A DNA stretch of 64,000 bases from Arthrobacter sp. ISL-95 (GCF_018613695.1 NZ_JAGGPR010000001.1:1-64000); one strand, 5' to 3'; counted from the stretch's first letter, positions 33,181 to 42,849 are shown. Made by a program: numbers and translations. Notes: generated by a model from the sequence alone, not told the origin.

Positions 33181-34086
33181 CTACGGAATCCGGACCATGC
33201 CTTCCTGGGCCACGGTGGCAACATGCTGCCCTTCCCGGTTGAAGATACGTCCCGTGGCGAGTCCCCGGGCGCCCTGGGCGCTGGGGGATTCCTGGACGTA
33301 GAGCATCCACTCATCCACACGCACGGGACGATGCCACCACATGGCGTGATCGAGGCTGGCAACGCTCATCCCGGGCGTCATCCACGCCAGGCCGTGCTTA
33401 CGGAGTATCGACTCCAGCAACGTGTAGTCGCTCGCATACGCCAGCGCTGCCCGGTGAAGGTTGGGGTCATCAGGCAGGGGACCTATGGTCTTCATCCACA
33501 CTGCGTTGGTGGCTACGTGATCGGCGGGCGGTGACACGTACAGCGCCGGGTCGATGTGTCGGACGTCGAATGGCCGCTCCGAAGACATGTGCCGCGCCAT
33601 GGGATGGTCGTAGTGGGATAGCAGCTCGGCCGTGCTGGGCAGGGATTCAGGATCGGGGATGCCTTCGGGCATCTGCGCCTGATGGTCCAAGCCGCTGTCC
33701 TCTACCTGGAAGGAAGCGATCATGGAGAGAATGGGCACACCGTCCTGGTAGGCGTGTACGCGGCGGGCGGAGAAAGACCGGCCGTCCCGAAGCCTCTCCA
33801 CCCCGAAGGTGATGGGCTTGTTGGCGTCACCTGGACGCAGGAAGTAGCCGTGCATGGAGTGTGCCACCCGGTCCGGCTCCACGGTCCGCATGCCTGCAAC
33901 CATGGACTGCGCCAGCACCTGGCCGCCGAAAACACGATGCCGGGGCTGCTTTTGGGACGGGCCCAGGAAGATGTCCTCATTGGTCCGGGCTCCGTCAAAA
34001 TCACCAAGGTCCAGCAGGCTGATCAGCACTTCCATGGGGTCTTCTACGGGTGCTTCCACCTCGAGGCCAGCATTCGTCTCAGTCAT
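33181..34086 (-). CDS. tesB: Acyl-CoA thioesterase II
   Basis: A 301-residue double-hotdog thioesterase that releases fatty acids from acyl-CoA. FGGQVLAQSMVAGMRTV and HSMHGYFLRPGDANKPITFGVERLRDGRSFSARRV make the first hotdog; YASDYTLLESILRKHG with the Asp and SLDHAMWWHRPVRVDEWMLY make the second. The start has a minus-strand TAAAGT hexamer exactly six bases upstream (leaderless). It is divergent from an uncharacterised gene with a similar promoter. Confidence 0.95.
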   Translation of the reverse strand: MTETNAGLEVEAPVEDPMEVLISLLDLGDFDGARTNEDIFLGPSQKQPRHRVFGGQVLAQSMVAGMRTVEPDRVAHSMHGYFLRPGDANKPITFGVERLRDGRSFSARRVHAYQDGVPILSMIASFQVEDSGLDHQAQMPEGIPDPESLPSTAELLSHYDHPMARHMSSERPFDVRHIDPALYVSPPADHVATNAVWMKTIGPLPDDPNLHRAALAYASDYTLLESILRKHGLAWMTPGMSVASLDHAMWWHRPVRVDEWMLYVQESPSAQGARGLATGRIFNREGQHVATVAQEGMVRIP

Positions 34087-34149
34087 GGTTCGACTTTAGA
34101 CGCCGCCCCGACCCCTCTCAACCGGGGACATGCCGGTAGAGTCGATGAT

Positions 34150-34821
34150 GTGACAGACGTCTTGACCCAGTCCTTCCGCTTCGCCGATCCCCGTGACCTC
34201 GCAGACCTGCGAACCTTTGTCACCAGGGCAAAAAGCATCGACGACGGCGCCATCCGCCTCCAGGCCGCGGGCACCGTCCTTGCCGCTTATGTGTGCGTGC
34301 TGAGGCCTCGCATCCTGGGCGAATCGACCCCCACCATCCTTGGCCTGAGGACCATGGCCCTCGCTGAGCCTGCCCACGCCGATGTCACCGTTACGCTCGC
34401 GTCCGTCCTGGACCGGTTGGCCCGGTCAGGGGTCGACGATGTGGAACTGCCCATCCCGCCGTCGACCGTTTCTGAGTCCTGGGCGGGGGTCGGCGCGCCC
34501 CGGACCGGGTGGGTACCCCAAGGATCAGTTTTGGACGCAGGCCTCAAGGCAGCTGCAGAGGCCGGCATCGCGGAGGTAGCCGGTGTCATTCCGGCGCTGG
34601 CGGGAGCTGCGGTGGTAAACACGGCCAGGGCGGCAGTGTGGGGCCGGGAGCTGCCCGGCCTGGACGAGCTGCCGGCAGGCGCTGCCTTCGCTGCCTTCGC
34701 GTTGGGTTTCCTGGGCGACGCCGAGCAGAAGGTCTTCCGCAATGGCCGCTGGTTCCGCCTGAGCGGACCCCGCGGCCATGTACTGGTCAGGACCGGGGCA
34801 GGCCTGGGACTCGGCTTCTAG
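34150..34821 (+). CDS. Uncharacterised conserved-looking protein
   Basis: A 223-residue protein with no catalytic motif I recognise. It is Ala/Gly/Val-rich with alternating hydrophobic stretches (LAGAAVVNTARAAVWG), a W-x-x-V-G-A-P-R-T-GW segment near residue 115 and a C-terminus ending in a Gly-rich GAGLGLGF. GTG 34150 is chosen because TAGAGT ends seven bases before it, giving a leaderless message. It ends three bases before the convergent globin gene. Similar proteins occur beside tesB in related actinobacteria as far as I recall, but no function is known to me. Confidence 0.7.
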   Translation: MTDVLTQSFRFADPRDLADLRTFVTRAKSIDDGAIRLQAAGTVLAAYVCVLRPRILGESTPTILGLRTMALAEPAHADVTVTLASVLDRLARSGVDDVELPIPPSTVSESWAGVGAPRTGWVPQGSVLDAGLKAAAEAGIAEVAGVIPALAGAAVVNTARAAVWGRELPGLDELPAGAAFAAFALGFLGDAEQKVFRNGRWFRLSGPRGHVLVRTGAGLGLGF

Positions 34822-34824
34822 AGA

Positions 34825-35301
34825 CTAGGCGCCGGCTGAAGGGCTGTTGACCATGGTCAGCGCTGCCCGCTCCATGTAGTCCCACAGGGTGCCCTCATGC
34901 AGCGGCGAGAGCTCCAAAGAGTCCACGGCCGTCCGCATGTGGAACAACCAACGGTCCTTGGCTTCCGGGGTCACCCTGAATGGCATGTGGCGCATTCGCA
35001 GCCGTGGGTGGCCGCGTTCCTCGCCGTAAGTGGTGGGGCCGCCCCAATATTGCTCCAGGAACATGAGGAAGCGGCGCTTGGCCGGCCCGAGGTCTTCCTC
35101 GGGGTACATGGGCCGAAGCAAGGGGTCCGTGGCAACGCCGTCGTAAAAGGCGTCGATCAGCTTGACGAATGTCTCGTGCCCGCCAACTGCGGCGTAGAAG
35201 CTGTCCGTGTAGGCGGGCTGACTGAACGGATCGTTCTGCATCAGCTGGCGTCGGGGGCCGGTCTGCGGCGCCGGTGGCGGCCCACCTGCAGTGTTACTCA
35301 T
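34825..35301 (-). CDS. glbO: Group II truncated haemoglobin (trHbO)
   Basis: A 158-residue 2-on-2 globin with a 30-residue Pro-rich extension. FYAAVGGHETFVKLIDAFYDGVATDPLLRPMYPEEDL covers helices A to E, FLEQYWGGPTTYGEERGHPRLRMRHMPFRV includes the distal Trp/Tyr region and the proximal His in RMRHMPF, as in M. tuberculosis GlbO. It binds oxygen and may support respiration or detoxify NO. Its start overlaps the mscS 3' end by eight bases, so it is cotranslated with the channel gene. Confidence 0.93.
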   Translation of the reverse strand: MSNTAGGPPPAPQTGPRRQLMQNDPFSQPAYTDSFYAAVGGHETFVKLIDAFYDGVATDPLLRPMYPEEDLGPAKRRFLMFLEQYWGGPTTYGEERGHPRLRMRHMPFRVTPEAKDRWLFHMRTAVDSLELSPLHEGTLWDYMERAALTMVNSPSAGA

Positions 35302-35992
35302 TGGACTTCTCCTCGGCTTTGGTGACGCGCGGTGCGCCTGCTGTGACGGGTGCAGCTACAGCGCCGTTTTGGTCGCTGGGGTCAGGTGTCTCCACCGGCA
35401 CGTAGTCGCCTTGTGATCGGTTGCCCACGCGGAGGATTTCGCCGTTGCGCAGGTACCAGATGGCTCCGTCCTCAGCGCGGACCCTGGTAATGCGCAGGCC
35501 CACTGATTCAACGGTACCAATCACTTCGCTGGTTACAATTACGTCACCAATTCCATACTGGTCCTCAATGGTGATGAAGATTCCTGCGAGGAAGTCGCGA
35601 ATCAATTGTTGGGCGCCGAAACCGATGGCAACACCAAGGATTCCTACGCTGGTCAGGAGCGGCGCGACGTCCACATTCATGTATTTGAGGACGTAGATGA
35701 TGACGATCACCACTACCACGACGCTCACAAGGCTGGTCAGCAGTGTGCCGATGGTTTCGGCGCGCTGGGAGCGGCGTTCGTGATCCAGTGCGCGGATTGC
35801 GGGCTGCACCCATTTGAAGTGTGGCTTCTTGAAGAAAGAACTTCCCGCGGATACCCGCCGCGTGATGCGCAGGATGGTGAACCGTGCCACGATCCACACG
35901 GCCAGGCCTACGCCTACTGTGATGAGGATCGACATGAGGTCGATTTTTTCGGGTTCGATGTTGATCGTTTCCGCCAAGGGGATGGAGGTCAA
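35294..35992 (-). CDS. Small-conductance mechanosensitive channel (MscS family)
   Basis: A 232-residue membrane protein with three predicted membrane segments; the last is the pore helix VGILGVAIGFGAQQLIRDFLAGIFI, followed by the beta domain (YGIGDVIVTSEVIGTVESVGLRITRVRAEDGAIWYLRNGEI). It opens under membrane tension to release solutes after osmotic downshock. The C-terminal 35 residues are a Pro/Ala-rich tail. It starts at TTG 35992 with GGAG ten bases upstream. The globin gene overlaps its end. Confidence 0.9.
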   Translation of the reverse strand: MTSIPLAETINIEPEKIDLMSILITVGVGLAVWIVARFTILRITRRVSAGSSFFKKPHFKWVQPAIRALDHERRSQRAETIGTLLTSLVSVVVVVIVIIYVLKYMNVDVAPLLTSVGILGVAIGFGAQQLIRDFLAGIFITIEDQYGIGDVIVTSEVIGTVESVGLRITRVRAEDGAIWYLRNGEILRVGNRSQGDYVPVETPDPSDQNGAVAAPVTAGAPRVTKAEEKSNE

Positions 35993-36079
35993 GGTGGAAT
36001 AGCTCCTTGTCGTCGGCCCGTGTTCGCCGGGCGCGGAACACTCTGTCCACCTATAACCCTAGCGCCGTAGCGTGACGGT

Positions 36080-37093
36080 ATGCGCATCCTGGTCTTGGGC
36101 GGTACCGCCTTCCTGTCGGCAGAAATCGCACGGCAGGCCGTTGCTGCCGGACATGATGTCACCTGTTTGGCGCGGGGTACCTCAGCTGGCCCGCCCGACG
36201 GCGTCACCTGGGTGAGGGGCGACCGAGCCTTGGGTGCTGCGGCCTTCACGGACGTTGCCGGCGGTTGGGATGAGGTTGTGGACGTCTCCCGGGATCCCGT
36301 GCAGGCACGTGTGGCACTGGACGTGTTGGGGCCGGCGGCAGCTCATTGGACTTTCGTCTCCAGTTGCTCCGTGTATGCGGACCATTCGGTGCCCGGTGCG
36401 GACGAAAGCGCGGCACTTTTGGAGCCCTTGCCGGTTGGTCAGGCAGGCACCCCGGCAACCTATGGAGAGTCCAAGTCCGCGATTGAGCACATGACGCTTA
36501 CAACCGTGGGGAATAAGGCCCACATCGTCCGCGCCGGCCTCATCGGCGGACCCGGGGATGGTACCGACAGATACGGCTACTGGCCGGCGCGATTCGCTGC
36601 GAACGCTGGCCCCGTGCTCGTTCCGGATATTCCGGATGACGCTACACAGATCATCGATGTCCGGGATCTCGCGGCCTGGATCCTGCAGTCCGCCGAAAAA
36701 GGACTCTCAGGTACCTTTAACGCCCTCGGAGATGTGGTTCGATTCGAGGACTACCTCGCGGAGTCACAGCGCGCGGCCGGAACACCAAAAGGAAACACGG
36801 ACGCTGAGGACCTTGTCCGCGTTGATGAAGATTGGCTTGTGGGACACGGCATCGAATACTGGTCAGGACCGGATTCGCTGCCCCTCTGGCTGCCGGAAGG
36901 CCACGATGGCTTTCAGGCGCGGACCAACCGAGCGGCACGGGAGCGTGGCATGGCCCTGCGTCCATGGCAGGAGACTTTGGCGGCCACACTCGAGGATGAA
37001 CGTCAGCGGGGCCTGGACAGGGACCGTAAAGCGGGACTGCGTCGTGAGACAGAACAGAGGCTTGTGGCACTCTGGCGGCTCGAACAGCGTTAG
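36080..37093 (+). CDS. NAD-dependent epimerase/dehydratase family protein
   Basis: A 337-residue extended SDR: cofactor motif LVLGGTAFLSAEIARQA (a GGTxFL variant rather than G-x-x-G-x-x-G), Ser in FVSSCSVYAD and a Y-x-x-x-K in YGESKSAIEH. The substrate is unknown; the pattern resembles a group of isoflavone-reductase/epimerase-like proteins annotated as NAD-dependent epimerases or RNA-binding-protein-like CSP41 relatives. The start ATG is six bases after TAGCGT (leaderless). Its stop codon overlaps the OsmC gene's stop by four bases. Confidence 0.85.
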   Translation: MRILVLGGTAFLSAEIARQAVAAGHDVTCLARGTSAGPPDGVTWVRGDRALGAAAFTDVAGGWDEVVDVSRDPVQARVALDVLGPAAAHWTFVSSCSVYADHSVPGADESAALLEPLPVGQAGTPATYGESKSAIEHMTLTTVGNKAHIVRAGLIGGPGDGTDRYGYWPARFAANAGPVLVPDIPDDATQIIDVRDLAAWILQSAEKGLSGTFNALGDVVRFEDYLAESQRAAGTPKGNTDAEDLVRVDEDWLVGHGIEYWSGPDSLPLWLPEGHDGFQARTNRAARERGMALRPWQETLAATLEDERQRGLDRDRKAGLRRETEQRLVALWRLEQR

Positions 37094-37569
37094 GCTGCGG
37101 CCGCCGTCGTCAGTGGTTCGTGGAGGACCGGGAAGTTGACGCTGCGGGCAATGAAGCACACTTGATTGGCTTCATGGTGAAGCTGTGGGACCAAATCTGC
37201 ATGGGCGGGATCGGCAATGGTGACGTGCGGCTTCAGAGTGACGCTTTCGAACTGCCCGCTGCCGTCCCGGTTTAGCTTCATAAGGCCTTCGGCGTTGTCC
37301 TCATAGCCGGTTACTACCACCCCGTGCTTGACGGCCACATGGAGGAAGGACAACATGTGGCACTGCGAGAGGGCTGCCAGTAGCAATTGTTCCGGGTTGT
37401 ACCGTGTCCGGTCCCCATGGAATGTGGGATCTGCGGAACCTTTCAACGTGGGAAGGCCACTGATCTCAACGTCATGATCCCGGGAGTACGCCCGATATCC
37501 GGCCGTGCCTTCGCCAAGGTTTCCGGTCCAGCGAACGGTCAGCGCGTAGTGGTGTTCGTTGAGGCCCAT
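37090..37569 (-). CDS. OsmC/Ohr family protein
   Basis: A 159-residue peroxidase-like protein. The two conserved cysteines are present, in LAALSQCHMLSFLH and in NQVCFIARSVNFPV, and the RYNPEQLLLAAL helix precedes the first. Family members reduce organic hydroperoxides with thiol donors; this one resembles the YhfA/OsmC-like branch that lacks a settled substrate. The ATG lies six bases after a minus-strand TAGACT (leaderless). Convergent overlap with the epimerase gene. Confidence 0.9.
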   Translation of the reverse strand: MGLNEHHYALTVRWTGNLGEGTAGYRAYSRDHDVEISGLPTLKGSADPTFHGDRTRYNPEQLLLAALSQCHMLSFLHVAVKHGVVVTGYEDNAEGLMKLNRDGSGQFESVTLKPHVTIADPAHADLVPQLHHEANQVCFIARSVNFPVLHEPLTTAAAA

Positions 37570-37627
37570 GCGGACAGTCTAGCCATGGAATGCCGGCTGC
37601 CCGCAGGGGCCTCAGGTGCTGCAGGGC

Positions 37628-40189
37628 TTAGGCGTCCGCTGCCCGTGCACGCAGGGCCCGGGCTACGCCGTCGCGGTTTTCCAGCATCATGCGGCGCAGT
37701 GCTGCGCTCTTCTGTGGAAGTCCGGCCAGGAATTCATCGGTGCGGTCCACCGTGGCTTGTGTCGTGAGTTGTGCCGGGTAGAGCCCTACCACGATCTGCT
37801 GGGCCAAGGCGTGTGTTCGTTCCTCGACGATTCCCGGGACGGCAGCGAAGTATTTCTCCGCGAAAGGCTCCAACAGGGCGGTGTCCGGAACTCGCATGAA
37901 CCCGGCCACGGCTGAGGCTTGCAGGGCATTGGAGAGGTCTCCCTTGACCACGATTGCGTCCCAGGCTGCTGCCTTGGCAACAGGGGTGGGGATGGCTGCT
38001 TTGGCCAATGCTGCTGCATTTTGGCCTGTGGAAGTGTTGTCGCGTGTGAGCTCCTCATCAATACGGGCCTGGTCCTGCCGTCCACCGGCGACGAGTGCTG
38101 TAAGCAACTCCCAGCGCATGTCTTGATCGATGCTGAGGCCTTCGAGTGTTTCCGTGCCGTTCAGGAGGGCCTGAATACGGTCCATCTGCCCGCCGCTGCG
38201 TGCCAGCTGGGCATAGGACTTGGCGAATTGCAGTTGGGCATCCGAGCCCGCAGCAGCAGCGGATGCGAGCTCCCACAGCTTGTCTGCGGCTGCGATGGTG
38301 GTCTCGAGCTTGTGTTCTGCGGCTACGTAGTACGTCAGGGTGGTTGCGAGCTGACGCAGCTGGACCAGGATGACTGAAGAATCTGTTTCCGAAGCAATGT
38401 TCGCCAGAATCAGTTCCACGTAGCCGCGGGCAGGGGTTTCACCGTCGCGGGCAGCGTCCCAGGCCGAACCCCACACCAAGGTACGGGGCAGGCTGGTGGC
38501 GAAGTCCTTCAGGTGGGCTTTGGCAGTTGCCAGTGAGTGTTCATCAAGGCGGACCTTGGCGTAGGCGAGGTCGTCGTCGTTGAGCAGGATCAGGTCCGGC
38601 CGGGCCTTTCCAACCAAGGCGGCTACCTCGGTGCGGGGGCCATCGACGTCGAGTTCCTCGCGGTGGGTCCGTTCCAGCTTGCCGTCACCGGAGAGTGAGT
38701 AGAAGCCGACGGCGAGGCGGTGCGGGCGGAGGGTGGGCTGTTCATCGATTGCGGTCTGCAGGATCGCGAAACCGGTGATGGTGCCCTCGGCATCTACTGT
38801 CAGCTCCGGAGCCAGGGTGTTCACTCCGGCAGTTTCGAGCCACTGCTTTCCCCATGCGTCCAGGTCGCGGCCACTGGCTGCCTCGAGCTCCACCATGAGG
38901 TCGGCGAGCTCGGTGTTCTTCCAGGCATGCTTGGCGAAGTACGTGCGGACGCCGGCCATGAACTGTTCCGGGCCTACCCAAGCCACCAATTGGCGCAAGA
39001 CCGAGGCGCCCTTGGCGTAGGTGATGCCGTCGAAGTTCACCTCAACGTCTTCGAGGTTGTTGATCTCGGCGAAGATCGGGTGGGTGGTGGGAAGCTGGTC
39101 CTGCTTGTACGCCCACGACTTTTCCACGGAAGCGAACGTTGTCCAGGCCTGGTGGAACTCCGTGTTCTCCACGGCGGCCAGGTGTGACATGTATTCGGCG
39201 AAGGATTCGTTGAGCCAGAGGTCGTTCCACCAGCGCATGGTCACCAGGTCCCCGAACCACATGTGCGCCAGTTCATGCAGGACCGTGATGGCACGGCGTT
39301 CAATCTGGGCGCCGGTGACCTTTCCCCGGAAGACATAGCCTTCCAGAATGGTCACGGCACCGGCGTTTTCCATGGCCCCGGCGTTGAACTCCGGAACAAA
39401 CAGCTGATCGTATTTCTCGAACGGGTAGGGGAATCCGAATTGTTCCTCGAAGAACTCGAAGCCTTGGCGGGTCAGTTCGAAGATGTTGTCCGCGTCGAGG
39501 TACTGCATGAGTGACTTGCGGGCAAAAACTCCAAGCGGAATAACGCGGCCGTCGGAGCTGGTGACTTCGGAGCGGGTCGACTGGTACGGCCCGGCAATCA
39601 ATGCCGTGATGTAGGAGGACAGACGAGGAGTGGAGTCGAACTTCCAAACCGAACGCGCCGTGCCGTCATCTGCAGCAGGCGCTTCAACCGGGACCGGCGT
39701 GGGGGAGTTGGAGGTCACGTCCCAATGCGACGGCGCCGTAACGGTGAACGTGAAGCTTGCCTTCAGGTCGGGCTGCTCAAAGACGGCGAACATGCGCCGG
39801 GAGTCGGGTACTTCGAACTGCGTGTAGAGGTAAACCTCGCTGTCAACAGGGTCAACAAAGCGGTGGAGGCCTTCGCCGGTGTTCATGTACGGAGCATCGG
39901 CCACCACCACCAGTTCGTTGTCCGCCGCCAGGTCCGGGAGCTGAATGCGGACGCCGTCGGAAACTTCCGAGGGGTCCAGTTCGCTGCCATTAAGGGTCAC
40001 GCTGTGGACTGCCGCCGTGATGGCATCGATGAATGTGGACGAACCCGGCTCCGCAGAAAACCTGACAACGGTGGTGGAGCCGAAGGTTTCTGCTCCCTGG
40101 GTCAGGTCCAGGGTGACGTTGTACGAATCGACGTTGAGCAGTTCGGCGCGTTTCGCGGCTTCGTCGCGCGTAAGGTTCAGGCCTGGCAA
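37628..40189 (-). CDS. pepN: Aminopeptidase N (M1 family)
   Basis: An 853-residue cytoplasmic zinc metallopeptidase that removes N-terminal residues from peptides. It carries GAMENAG for substrate recognition, HELAHMWFGD with the third ligand in NESFAEY, and the ERAP1-like C-terminal helical domain (from about 520). The start is TTG 40189, backed by GGAGG six bases upstream. In mycobacteria this gene sits near the Rv2466c-like and rpiB genes, relatives of which are also in this window. Confidence 0.95.
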   Translation of the reverse strand: MPGLNLTRDEAAKRAELLNVDSYNVTLDLTQGAETFGSTTVVRFSAEPGSSTFIDAITAAVHSVTLNGSELDPSEVSDGVRIQLPDLAADNELVVVADAPYMNTGEGLHRFVDPVDSEVYLYTQFEVPDSRRMFAVFEQPDLKASFTFTVTAPSHWDVTSNSPTPVPVEAPAADDGTARSVWKFDSTPRLSSYITALIAGPYQSTRSEVTSSDGRVIPLGVFARKSLMQYLDADNIFELTRQGFEFFEEQFGFPYPFEKYDQLFVPEFNAGAMENAGAVTILEGYVFRGKVTGAQIERRAITVLHELAHMWFGDLVTMRWWNDLWLNESFAEYMSHLAAVENTEFHQAWTTFASVEKSWAYKQDQLPTTHPIFAEINNLEDVEVNFDGITYAKGASVLRQLVAWVGPEQFMAGVRTYFAKHAWKNTELADLMVELEAASGRDLDAWGKQWLETAGVNTLAPELTVDAEGTITGFAILQTAIDEQPTLRPHRLAVGFYSLSGDGKLERTHREELDVDGPRTEVAALVGKARPDLILLNDDDLAYAKVRLDEHSLATAKAHLKDFATSLPRTLVWGSAWDAARDGETPARGYVELILANIASETDSSVILVQLRQLATTLTYYVAAEHKLETTIAAADKLWELASAAAAGSDAQLQFAKSYAQLARSGGQMDRIQALLNGTETLEGLSIDQDMRWELLTALVAGGRQDQARIDEELTRDNTSTGQNAAALAKAAIPTPVAKAAAWDAIVVKGDLSNALQASAVAGFMRVPDTALLEPFAEKYFAAVPGIVEERTHALAQQIVVGLYPAQLTTQATVDRTDEFLAGLPQKSAALRRMMLENRDGVARALRARAADA

Positions 40190-40319
40190 GTGGTGCCTCC
40201 GAAGATTGGGATGGCCGGCCAGTCATGGCCGGACGCTGGTGTGAAGCCATTCTTTCACTGCGGGCCGGGAAGGCAAGGAGCGGGCACCACAGTGTCGCCC
40301 TAGGGAGTAGCGTTGGATC

Positions 40320-41324
40320 ATGGCATCGTTCCGGGAAACCATCGATTTCCGTGCACTGAGGTTTGCGCTTGCCTTTCCGCTGCTGCTCGCCGTGGGGTTT
40401 GTGGTGTGCGCTCAGATGCTGCGCAACGACCTCCCCAATCCTGTTGCGGTGATGTGGAACGCCGACGGCGGCACCTCGTTCGCGCCGTTCGGCGCGTATG
40501 TAGCCGGAGGCGCTGCCCTCATCATCTTCTGCGGCTGGGCAGTCTTCCTCCAAGCGGTGTCATTAACCAGGCCGGTTGTTATGCGGCGCGTCATGATGGG
40601 CCTTGGCCTGACAGTGAGCCTCTTCATCACCTCGGTGGTGGCGGCCGGACTGGTGGGCCAATCCGGCCTGGCGGACGCGCGCGACTCCCACGTGGACCCG
40701 ATTGTGCTGGCCATGGGCAGCGGCGCCGCCGTGGCTTTGGGTGTGGTGATGATGTTCGCGTTCAAGCCGGACCCGCGCTGGACCCGGGAGGATGACGTTG
40801 CACTCGAAGAAGAGTTGCGGCTTCTCGAGGATCCCGATCTCGCCCACGACACGCTCCGGCTGTGGGTGCATGCCCGGAGTTCCGTTTTCATCATGATCGT
40901 AGTCTCGGCGCTGTTCCCCGCCGCACTGATAGCGGTGGCTGTTCCTTGGCTCGGCGCTCTGGTTGCAGCGGCTGCGTTGGTCGGCGCTGGCTTCCTGTTC
41001 GCCAGGGTGCGGGCGGACAGGGGAGGGCTTCAAGTGTTCGCCGGCGGGATCGTGCGCGTCCTGACCGTCCCCGCCGTTGACATCGCTGCAGCAGCCCCCG
41101 CGGAGGTCAAGGCCGCAGATTATGGCGGGTGGGGCTGGCGGCACCACGACGACGCAACCGCGATGCTCGTTGGAAGCGGCCCGGCCGTCGTCGTAAGGAA
41201 ACTTAATGGAGGCCGGGTGGCGCTCAGCGCAGGGACCCAGGCTTCGGCAGACAAACTCGCCGGAGTTCTCAACCGGGCGGCGCATCGGGCCCAGGGCGAC
41301 GGGCAGGCCCAACACCCCGGGTAG
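40320..41324 (+). CDS. DUF1648-like integral membrane protein
   Basis: A 334-residue protein with about six predicted membrane segments in two groups (LRFALAFPLLLAVGFVVC, GAALIIFCGWAVFLQAV, MMGLGLTVSLFITSVVAAGL, then ALFPAALIAVAVPWLGALVA). The start is of the type seen in DUF1648 proteins (VAVMWNADGG after the first segment). The C-terminal third is soluble, with WGWRHHDDATAMLVGSGPAVVVRKLNGGRVALS that resembles a PH-like strand set. Function unknown. ATG 40320 lies six bases after TAGCGT (leaderless). Confidence 0.75.
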   Translation: MASFRETIDFRALRFALAFPLLLAVGFVVCAQMLRNDLPNPVAVMWNADGGTSFAPFGAYVAGGAALIIFCGWAVFLQAVSLTRPVVMRRVMMGLGLTVSLFITSVVAAGLVGQSGLADARDSHVDPIVLAMGSGAAVALGVVMMFAFKPDPRWTREDDVALEEELRLLEDPDLAHDTLRLWVHARSSVFIMIVVSALFPAALIAVAVPWLGALVAAAALVGAGFLFARVRADRGGLQVFAGGIVRVLTVPAVDIAAAAPAEVKAADYGGWGWRHHDDATAMLVGSGPAVVVRKLNGGRVALSAGTQASADKLAGVLNRAAHRAQGDGQAQHPG

Positions 41325-41406
41325 CGGTACCCTAGGTAGCGCATCCCTCATCGTCGCGCCCGGCCACATGCCGTACCCGCCGCGCGCCAGAAAGAATGGA
41401 CTTCCT

Positions 41407-41889
41407 GTGACTACACCCCGCGTCCACATCGCTACGGACCACGCCGGCATGGAACTCAGTGCCCACCTGGTCGGCCACCTCACGGCCAAGGGCTACGAAG
41501 TGGTGGATCACGGGCCCAAGGAGTACGACGCACTGGATGACTACCCTTCCTTCTGCATCAATGCCGGCCTTGCTGTAGTGGCGGACCAGAAAGCCGGCGT
41601 CCACGCTTTGGGCATCGTGCTGGGCGGCTCGGGCAACGGTGAACAGATTGCTGCGAACAAGGTCAACGGCGTTCGCGCCGCACTGGCTTGGAACCTCTCC
41701 ACGGCAAAGTTGGCCCGCGAGCACAATGATGCCAACGTGGTAGCTGTTGGCGGACGCCAGCACACGGTCGAAGAAGCTACTGAACTCATTGAGGCCTTCC
41801 TGCAGGAACCGTTCAGCAACGATGAACGCCACGTTCGCCGCATCGGAAAAATTGCGGTGTATGAAACCACCGGCGAGATCGTTGAGTAG
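41407..41889 (+). CDS. rpiB: Ribose-5-phosphate isomerase B
   Basis: A 160-residue enzyme that interconverts ribose 5-phosphate and ribulose 5-phosphate. The N-terminus VHIATDHAGMELSAHL and the active-site loop GGSGNGEQIAANKVNG match the mycobacterial type, in which a Glu rather than Cys acts as base. GTG 41407 is taken because the family starts about four residues before the conserved VHIATDHAG. The stop codon overlaps the next gene's start by one base. With gnd it covers the oxidative-pentose branch in this window. Confidence 0.94.
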   Translation: MTTPRVHIATDHAGMELSAHLVGHLTAKGYEVVDHGPKEYDALDDYPSFCINAGLAVVADQKAGVHALGIVLGGSGNGEQIAANKVNGVRAALAWNLSTAKLAREHNDANVVAVGGRQHTVEEATELIEAFLQEPFSNDERHVRRIGKIAVYETTGEIVE

Positions 41890-42776
41890 TGCCTGAGGGG
41901 CATTCTGTCCATAGGCTGGCCCGCCAATTCCAGGATGTTTTTGGGGGCCGGCGCTTGGACGTTTCCAGCCCGCAAGGCAGGTTTACTGCCGGCGCGGAGC
42001 TCCTCACCGGGCACATCATGGAGGACTCCATGGCCCACGGAAAGCAGCTCTTTCTCAGGTTTGACCATGAGCTCTTCCTTCACGTCCACTTGGGCCTCTA
42101 CGGTGCCTGGAGTTTCGGTGGCGATGGTTCCTTTACGGGCGCGTCCAGCATCGGTGCTCCGCGTCGGATCGGCGAACGGGAAGCGGGACCTTCTTCCGAC
42201 GCCGGTGAGTACACCGGCCCGCCCGCGCCCGTAGGTGCTGTGCGCGTCCGCTTGGTCTCAGACCATGGTTGGGCGGACCTCCGCGGTGCCACCACCTGTG
42301 CGGCAATAACGGCAGCGGAGGCCGCTGCCGTCTTGGCGCGTCTGGGCCCCGATCCGCTGCACAATCGTCAAGGCGACCGCAAGGAATTCATCCGCCGCCT
42401 GCGTCGCCGTAAGACAGCCGTGGCCCTGCTGCTGATGGACCAGTCCGTCCTGGCCGGCGTCGGCAACATCTACAGGGCCGAGGTACTGTTCCGGCAAGCA
42501 GTAGATCCTTGGACGCCGGGGAGCAGCATAGACGCCGAGACTGCTGGTCGCCTCTGGGATGACACCGTGGACAGCATGTCCGACGGCGTCCGGGATGGAC
42601 GCATTGTTACAACGCCATCCGCGCTGTGGACAGGCGGCGGTGGTGTAGCGCCCGACGCCGATGCACACTTTGTTTATAAGCGGAACGGCCTGCCCTGCCG
42701 CACCTGCGGGACGCTCGTGGGGATGACGGAAATCGGTGCCCGCAAACTGTATTGGTGTCCGGGCTGCCAGGTGTAG
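41889..42776 (+). CDS. Fpg/Nei family DNA glycosylase (Nei-type)
   Basis: A 295-residue bifunctional glycosylase for oxidised bases. Catalytic Pro2 and Glu3 in MPEGHSVHRLA, Lys in the beta-hairpin (MAHGKQLFL), helix-two-turn-helix LMDQSVLAGVGNIYRAEVLF, and a C-terminal zinc finger with CRTCG...YWCPGCQ are all present, so it should be active. An insertion of about 40 residues (96-130, rich in Gly/Ala/Pro) between the domains is unusual. It is overlapped by rpiB and belongs with it, as in mycobacteria. Confidence 0.93.
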   Translation: MPEGHSVHRLARQFQDVFGGRRLDVSSPQGRFTAGAELLTGHIMEDSMAHGKQLFLRFDHELFLHVHLGLYGAWSFGGDGSFTGASSIGAPRRIGEREAGPSSDAGEYTGPPAPVGAVRVRLVSDHGWADLRGATTCAAITAAEAAAVLARLGPDPLHNRQGDRKEFIRRLRRRKTAVALLLMDQSVLAGVGNIYRAEVLFRQAVDPWTPGSSIDAETAGRLWDDTVDSMSDGVRDGRIVTTPSALWTGGGGVAPDADAHFVYKRNGLPCRTCGTLVGMTEIGARKLYWCPGCQV

Positions 42777-42811
42777 GAATCCGTTCCTGGACAACGAGCT
42801 TCCAGACAAAA

Positions 42812-42841
42812 AAGGGCCCCGATCCGTGGATCGGGGCCCTT
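42812..42841 (-). terminator. Bidirectional terminator between nei and tRNA-Gly
   Basis: AAGGGCCCCGATCC/GGATCGGGGCCCTT is a perfect 14-bp stem with a 2-base loop. On the minus strand it is followed by TTTT, so it mainly ends tRNA-Gly; the plus side has TTCTTAT. Confidence 0.85.
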
Positions 42842-42849
42842 CTTATCGG